Notes under the pieces: generated by a model
What the model saw: only the letters and a program-made list of their open reading frames with translations
Told to the model about the DNA's origin: nothing
Databases searched by the model: none
Assembly (NCBI GenBank): GCA_021820805.1
Contig: JAKADF010000048.1
Location: 4,235-12,071, forward strand
Reading direction: 5' to 3'
Length of the DNA stretch: 7,837 bases
Source of the DNA: Bacillota bacterium
Lineage (GTDB): Bacteria > Bacillota > Bacilli > Alicyclobacillales > Alicyclobacillaceae
Part shown: positions 5,268 through 7,837 of the stretch, one piece after another
Position numbering within the stretch: position 1 is the first letter of the stretch
Layout: each line of letters begins with the position of its first letter
Translations under genes and position numbers: made by a program

Positions 5268-6806
5268 ATGAAACAAGGGAACTTTCAGAAAAGATTAAGC
5301 CTGATGGATCTGACGCTTCTTGGTTTAGGGTCAATTGTAGGATCAGGATGGTTGTTCGCTTCCCAACAAGGAGCAACGATAGCGGGCCCTGCTGCTGCAG
5401 TCGCCTGGGTTATTGGAGCAATTTCAGTAGTGCTTCTTGGCCTCGTATACGCTGAACTAGGAGGAGCAATTCCACGAGCTGGAGGAACAATCCGGTACCC
5501 CTCCTTTTCACACGGACCACTCGTTGGTTATCTTATGGGGTTTGCATCCATTATTTCGTTTTCTAGTGTTGCAGGTATTGAAGTGGAAGCAATGCGACAG
5601 TATGCAAGTACATGGCTTCCTGGGCTCGGCAAAGAGGCACCCACACTGACCGGGTGGTTCGTACAAGTAGTACTGTTGATTGTCTTTTTCCTTTTGAACT
5701 ATTGGAGTGTTAATGTTTTTGGCAAAGTGAACACTGTGGTTACCGCAATCAAATTTGTCGTGCCTACCTTGACGATTGTGGTGTTACTCGGTTACATACA
5801 TCCTGCCAACTTTACTTCCCATGGGTTTGCACCGTACGGTGCAGCAGGAATTGAATCCGCTGTTTCCACAGCTGGCATTATTTTTGCATTCCTTGGATTC
5901 CAGCAAGCCGTAGGCTTTTCGTCTGAAGCTCGAAACCCCCAGCGAGATGTACCACTCGCCATATTACTTGCTGTGTTGTTGTCCGCAGGGCTGTATGTTT
6001 TACTTCAGGTTACTTTCGTGGGCGGTACACCACCAAATGCAATTACCCGCGGGTGGTCCACGCTGAACTACGCTTCACCGTTTGCAAATTTGGCCGCTGC
6101 GCTCGGACTAGGTTGGCTGTCAACCGTGATATTAGCAGACGCCGTCATTTCGCCAAGCGGCACAGCGAATATTTACCTTTCCGCAACATCACGTGCTGTA
6201 TTCGCGTGGGCTCGCACAGGTACATTTTTTAAACGCTTTGCATTTGTACACCAAAACGGTGTGCCTCGTCCTGCACTTTGGCTTGGCTTTTTTATGTCCA
6301 TCTTCTGGACCCTTCCGTTTCCATCCTGGGGGCAATTGGTCGGGGTCGTCTCGTCTGCGACAGTTCTCACATACTTAGTTGGACCAGTTTCTGCACACGC
6401 CTTTCGAAAAACTGCTCCAGCGTTAGAGCGCCCATTTCGGCTAAAAGGAATGGGCATCATTTCCCCGATATCATTTATAATTGCATCCCTAATTGTCTAT
6501 TGGACGGGGTGGAATATTGACTCGTGGCTGCTTGGAGTTCAATTTGTGCTTTTTATCATCTACATTTTAGTAAAGAATCAAATGCCCAAAACTAAGATAA
6601 GTTTTTCACAGCAGCTTAATTCCACGTGGTGGTTAATTACGTACTATATATTGATGTTTGTATTTTCATATCTTGGTACTTTCGGGAATGGAACGAGTGT
6701 AATCAAAGCTCCATGGGATCAAATATGCGTAGTGATTTTCTCTATTGCAATCTATTACTGGGGTATCAACACGGGCGTACCAACACCAGAAATGGATGAA
6801 GATTAA
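5268..6806 (+). CDS. APC-family amino acid permease, YveA-like (putative aspartate/glutamate-proton symporter)
   Basis: Inner-membrane secondary transporter of 512 residues with about 12-14 hydrophobic segments, consistent with the amino acid-polyamine-organocation superfamily. Helix 1 carries the unwound glycine motif GSIVGSGWLFA (21-31), followed by AELGGAIPRAGGTIRYP (62-78) and SHGPLVGY. From memory, the N-terminal pattern KQGNFQK...SGWLF...ELG..PR.GG.IRYP closely resembles Bacillus subtilis YveA, an aspartate/glutamate-H+ symporter, and that is the basis of the substrate suggestion. Another acidic or neutral amino acid remains possible. AGGGAG (5256-5261) lies 6 bases before the ATG, supporting the start. 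The gene is monocistronic here, divergent from the NRAMP-like gene, and followed after 23 bases by a strong hairpin. Confidence 0.9.
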   Translation: MKQGNFQKRLSLMDLTLLGLGSIVGSGWLFASQQGATIAGPAAAVAWVIGAISVVLLGLVYAELGGAIPRAGGTIRYPSFSHGPLVGYLMGFASIISFSSVAGIEVEAMRQYASTWLPGLGKEAPTLTGWFVQVVLLIVFFLLNYWSVNVFGKVNTVVTAIKFVVPTLTIVVLLGYIHPANFTSHGFAPYGAAGIESAVSTAGIIFAFLGFQQAVGFSSEARNPQRDVPLAILLAVLLSAGLYVLLQVTFVGGTPPNAITRGWSTLNYASPFANLAAALGLGWLSTVILADAVISPSGTANIYLSATSRAVFAWARTGTFFKRFAFVHQNGVPRPALWLGFFMSIFWTLPFPSWGQLVGVVSSATVLTYLVGPVSAHAFRKTAPALERPFRLKGMGIISPISFIIASLIVYWTGWNIDSWLLGVQFVLFIIYILVKNQMPKTKISFSQQLNSTWWLITYYILMFVFSYLGTFGNGTSVIKAPWDQICVVIFSIAIYYWGINTGVPTPEMDED

Positions 6807-6829
6807 GGACATGTCAATAAAGATTTCAC

Positions 6830-6893
6830 GTCTGACTCTAAAAACAGTACCTTACCATCGCATTTTAAGGATGTACTGTTTTTAGAGACAGAC
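6830..6893. terminator. Bidirectional hairpin terminator between convergent genes
   Basis: GTCTG-A-CTCTAAAAACAGTAC (6830-6850) and GTACTGTTTTTAGAG-A-CAGAC (6873-6893) form a 21-position stem with a single A-A mismatch and a 22-base loop that can itself pair CTTA with TAAG. The A5/T5 tracts give a T-run on the 3' arm in both directions. The hairpin lies 23 bases after the APC permease stop and 23 bases after the ABC ATPase stop, the expected place for a shared intrinsic terminator. The stem is longer than usual and the T-run lies inside it rather than after it, so a small inverted-repeat element is the alternative. Confidence 0.75.
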
Positions 6894-6916
6894 TGAAGAT
6901 TACACTACAGCATCTT

Positions 6917-7666
6917 CTATAAAGGTTGTAATTTGTTGAGAAATTGCAAGAGCCTTGGATTTTGCGAATGTGTAAACACATCTTCTGGGTTCCCTGCCTC
7001 TACGATATAACCACCATCGACAAAAATGACCTTGTCTGCTACTTTGTGTGCGAAGGACATTTCATGTGTAACAACAACCATGGTCATGCCTTCCTTGGCT
7101 AAATCCTGCATAACACGAAGAACCTCGCCTACAAGCTCAGGGTCAAGTGCAGATGTAGGTTCGTCGAATAATAGAACACTCGGATCCATTGCCATCGCAC
7201 GAGCTATACCAACTCGCTGCTGTTGTCCGCCGGACAACTGCCTTGGATACATGTCTGCACGGTCTTCCAAACCAACCTTTCTCAACATGGCCATTCCTTT
7301 TGTCCGAGCTTCTTCTTTACTTCGATTTAGTACTGTAACTTGCCCCTCCATCACGTTTTGCAGGGCAGTCATGTGAGGAAATAAACCATATTGCTGAAAA
7401 ACCATGCCGGTTGCCTTTCTAAATGGAAGAACATCTTTTTCGTGAAGTTTCATATTTGGTGAGAACTCCATCTTAATAGATCCGAGCTGTATCGAACCGC
7501 CGCTCGGAGTTTCAAGCATATTTAGGCAGCGAAGCAATGTAGTTTTGCCGGATCCTGACGGACCAATGATTGCAACTGTCTGCCCGCCTTCAACCGTAAA
7601 ACTTATATCTTTTAGTACCTCTTTGTCTCCAAATCGTTTTGAAACATTTTTTACTTCAATCATCAT
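6917..7666 (-). CDS. Polar amino acid ABC importer, ATP-binding subunit (possibly cystine, TcyN-like)
   Basis: Cytoplasmic ATPase of 249 residues that powers an amino acid importer of the PAAT (HisP/GlnQ) family, a typical length. All nucleotide-binding motifs are intact: Walker A GPSGSGKT (35-42), Q-loop Q91 in [11 protein letters not shown], signature LSGGQQQ (144-150), Walker B VLLFDEP (164-170), D-loop SALD (172-175) and switch H201. The insert [18 protein letters not shown] (67-84) before the Q-loop and [10 protein letters not shown] (104-113) remind me of cystine-type ATPases such as TcyN, but glutamine or histidine uptake is not excluded. Two consecutive ATG codons begin the frame, with GAGGGA upstream. 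It is the last gene of an operon, 15 bases after the permease stop, and ends next to the shared terminator. Confidence 0.93.
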   Translation of the reverse strand: MMIEVKNVSKRFGDKEVLKDISFTVEGGQTVAIIGPSGSGKTTLLRCLNMLETPSGGSIQLGSIKMEFSPNMKLHEKDVLPFRKATGMVFQQYGLFPHMTALQNVMEGQVTVLNRSKEEARTKGMAMLRKVGLEDRADMYPRQLSGGQQQRVGIARAMAMDPSVLLFDEPTSALDPELVGEVLRVMQDLAKEGMTMVVVTHEMSFAHKVADKVIFVDGGYIVEAGNPEDVFTHSQNPRLLQFLNKLQPL

Positions 7667-7681
7667 ATCGGTTCCCTCAAA

Positions 7682-7837
7682 TCAGACAGCAAATTTCTCA
7701 AGGCGAGCTTCCATTTTTGCTTGTAACCAACTTAACACAGTACAAAACATAAGGTAGATGAGTGCTGCCTCAGAGTACATTAAAAGAGGGTCAAAATTGA
7801 CTGACGCTCGTTCTTGAGAAACATGAAACAACTCAAT
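7682..7837 (-). CDS. Amino acid ABC importer, permease subunit, C-terminal end (partial)
   Basis: The final 51 codons of a membrane permease of the HisM/GlnP type; the rest lies beyond the window edge. What is visible is the typical ending: a short loop with FDPLLMYSEAALIYLMFCTVLS, which forms the last membrane helix, then SWLQAKMEARLEKFAV, matching the (W)xxxxLExRL pattern that closes most PAAT permeases. The coupling EAA loop is outside. It ends 15 bases before the ATPase start, within one operon; a second permease and a substrate-binding lipoprotein would be expected further upstream on the same strand. Substrate is likely an amino acid, possibly cystine by association with the ATPase. Confidence 0.88.
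   Translation of the reverse strand: MELFHVSQERASVNFDPLLMYSEAALIYLMFCTVLSWLQAKMEARLEKFAV

Noticed and set aside
6173..6520. Several 60-95 codon frames overlapping the APC permease
   Set aside because: All lie within the permease coding sequence in other frames, with no domains and no ribosome sites.
7026..7376. A 116-codon plus-strand open frame opposite the ABC ATPase
   Set aside because: It is a mirror of the ATPase coding strand, rich in Thr/Ser/Cys, with no recognisable domain or ribosome binding site.
1..7837. A single new multi-gene system such as a defence island or biosynthetic cluster
   Set aside because: The genes are mostly separately transcribed housekeeping and transport functions of known families; no toxin, nuclease, reverse transcriptase, repeat array or biosynthetic enzymes are seen.

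Overview
The window looks like chromosomal DNA from a low-to-moderate GC member of the Bacillota, class Bacilli. The evidence is a family II (manganese-type) inorganic pyrophosphatase, strong AGGAGG-like ribosome binding sites, sigma-A-like promoters, GTG/TTG start candidates, and transporters resembling the YveA and Tcy families of Bacillus. I cannot place it at genus level. I see no phage, IS, CRISPR, rRNA or tRNA.

Layout. Positions 1-339 (minus) hold the first 113 codons of ppaC, truncated by the window edge. A 245-base control region separates it from a divergent PAS-GGDEF diguanylate cyclase (585-1499, plus). Positions 1500-1984 contain no confident gene, only two mutually exclusive weak reading frames. 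A minus-strand block follows, in transcription order: a divergent NRAMP-like metal transporter (4956-3703), the C-terminal stump of an EamA/DMT exporter (3669-3352, pseudogene), and a complete MFS permease (3232-1985). A 311-base region with several dyads separates the NRAMP gene from a divergent APC-family amino acid permease (5268-6806, plus) that resembles the aspartate-proton symporter YveA. A very regular hairpin (6830-6893) lies exactly between this permease and a convergent ABC amino acid importer, of which the ATPase (7666-6917) and the last 51 codons of the permease (7837-7682) are inside the window.

How the parts relate. This is a transporter-rich segment with five transport systems of five families, one of them broken. 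The ABC permease and ATPase form an operon 15 bases apart. The other genes appear to be separate transcription units, several arranged divergently. Nothing in the sequence ties them into one pathway. The points most worth a second look are the NRAMP-like protein with altered metal-site motifs (DAGC for DPGN, MPW for MPH), the dyads in its promoter region, the diguanylate cyclase without an inhibitory I-site, the hairpin-bearing ppaC/GGDEF intergenic region, and the unexplained 1500-1984 interval. I did not find a convincing new multi-gene system.
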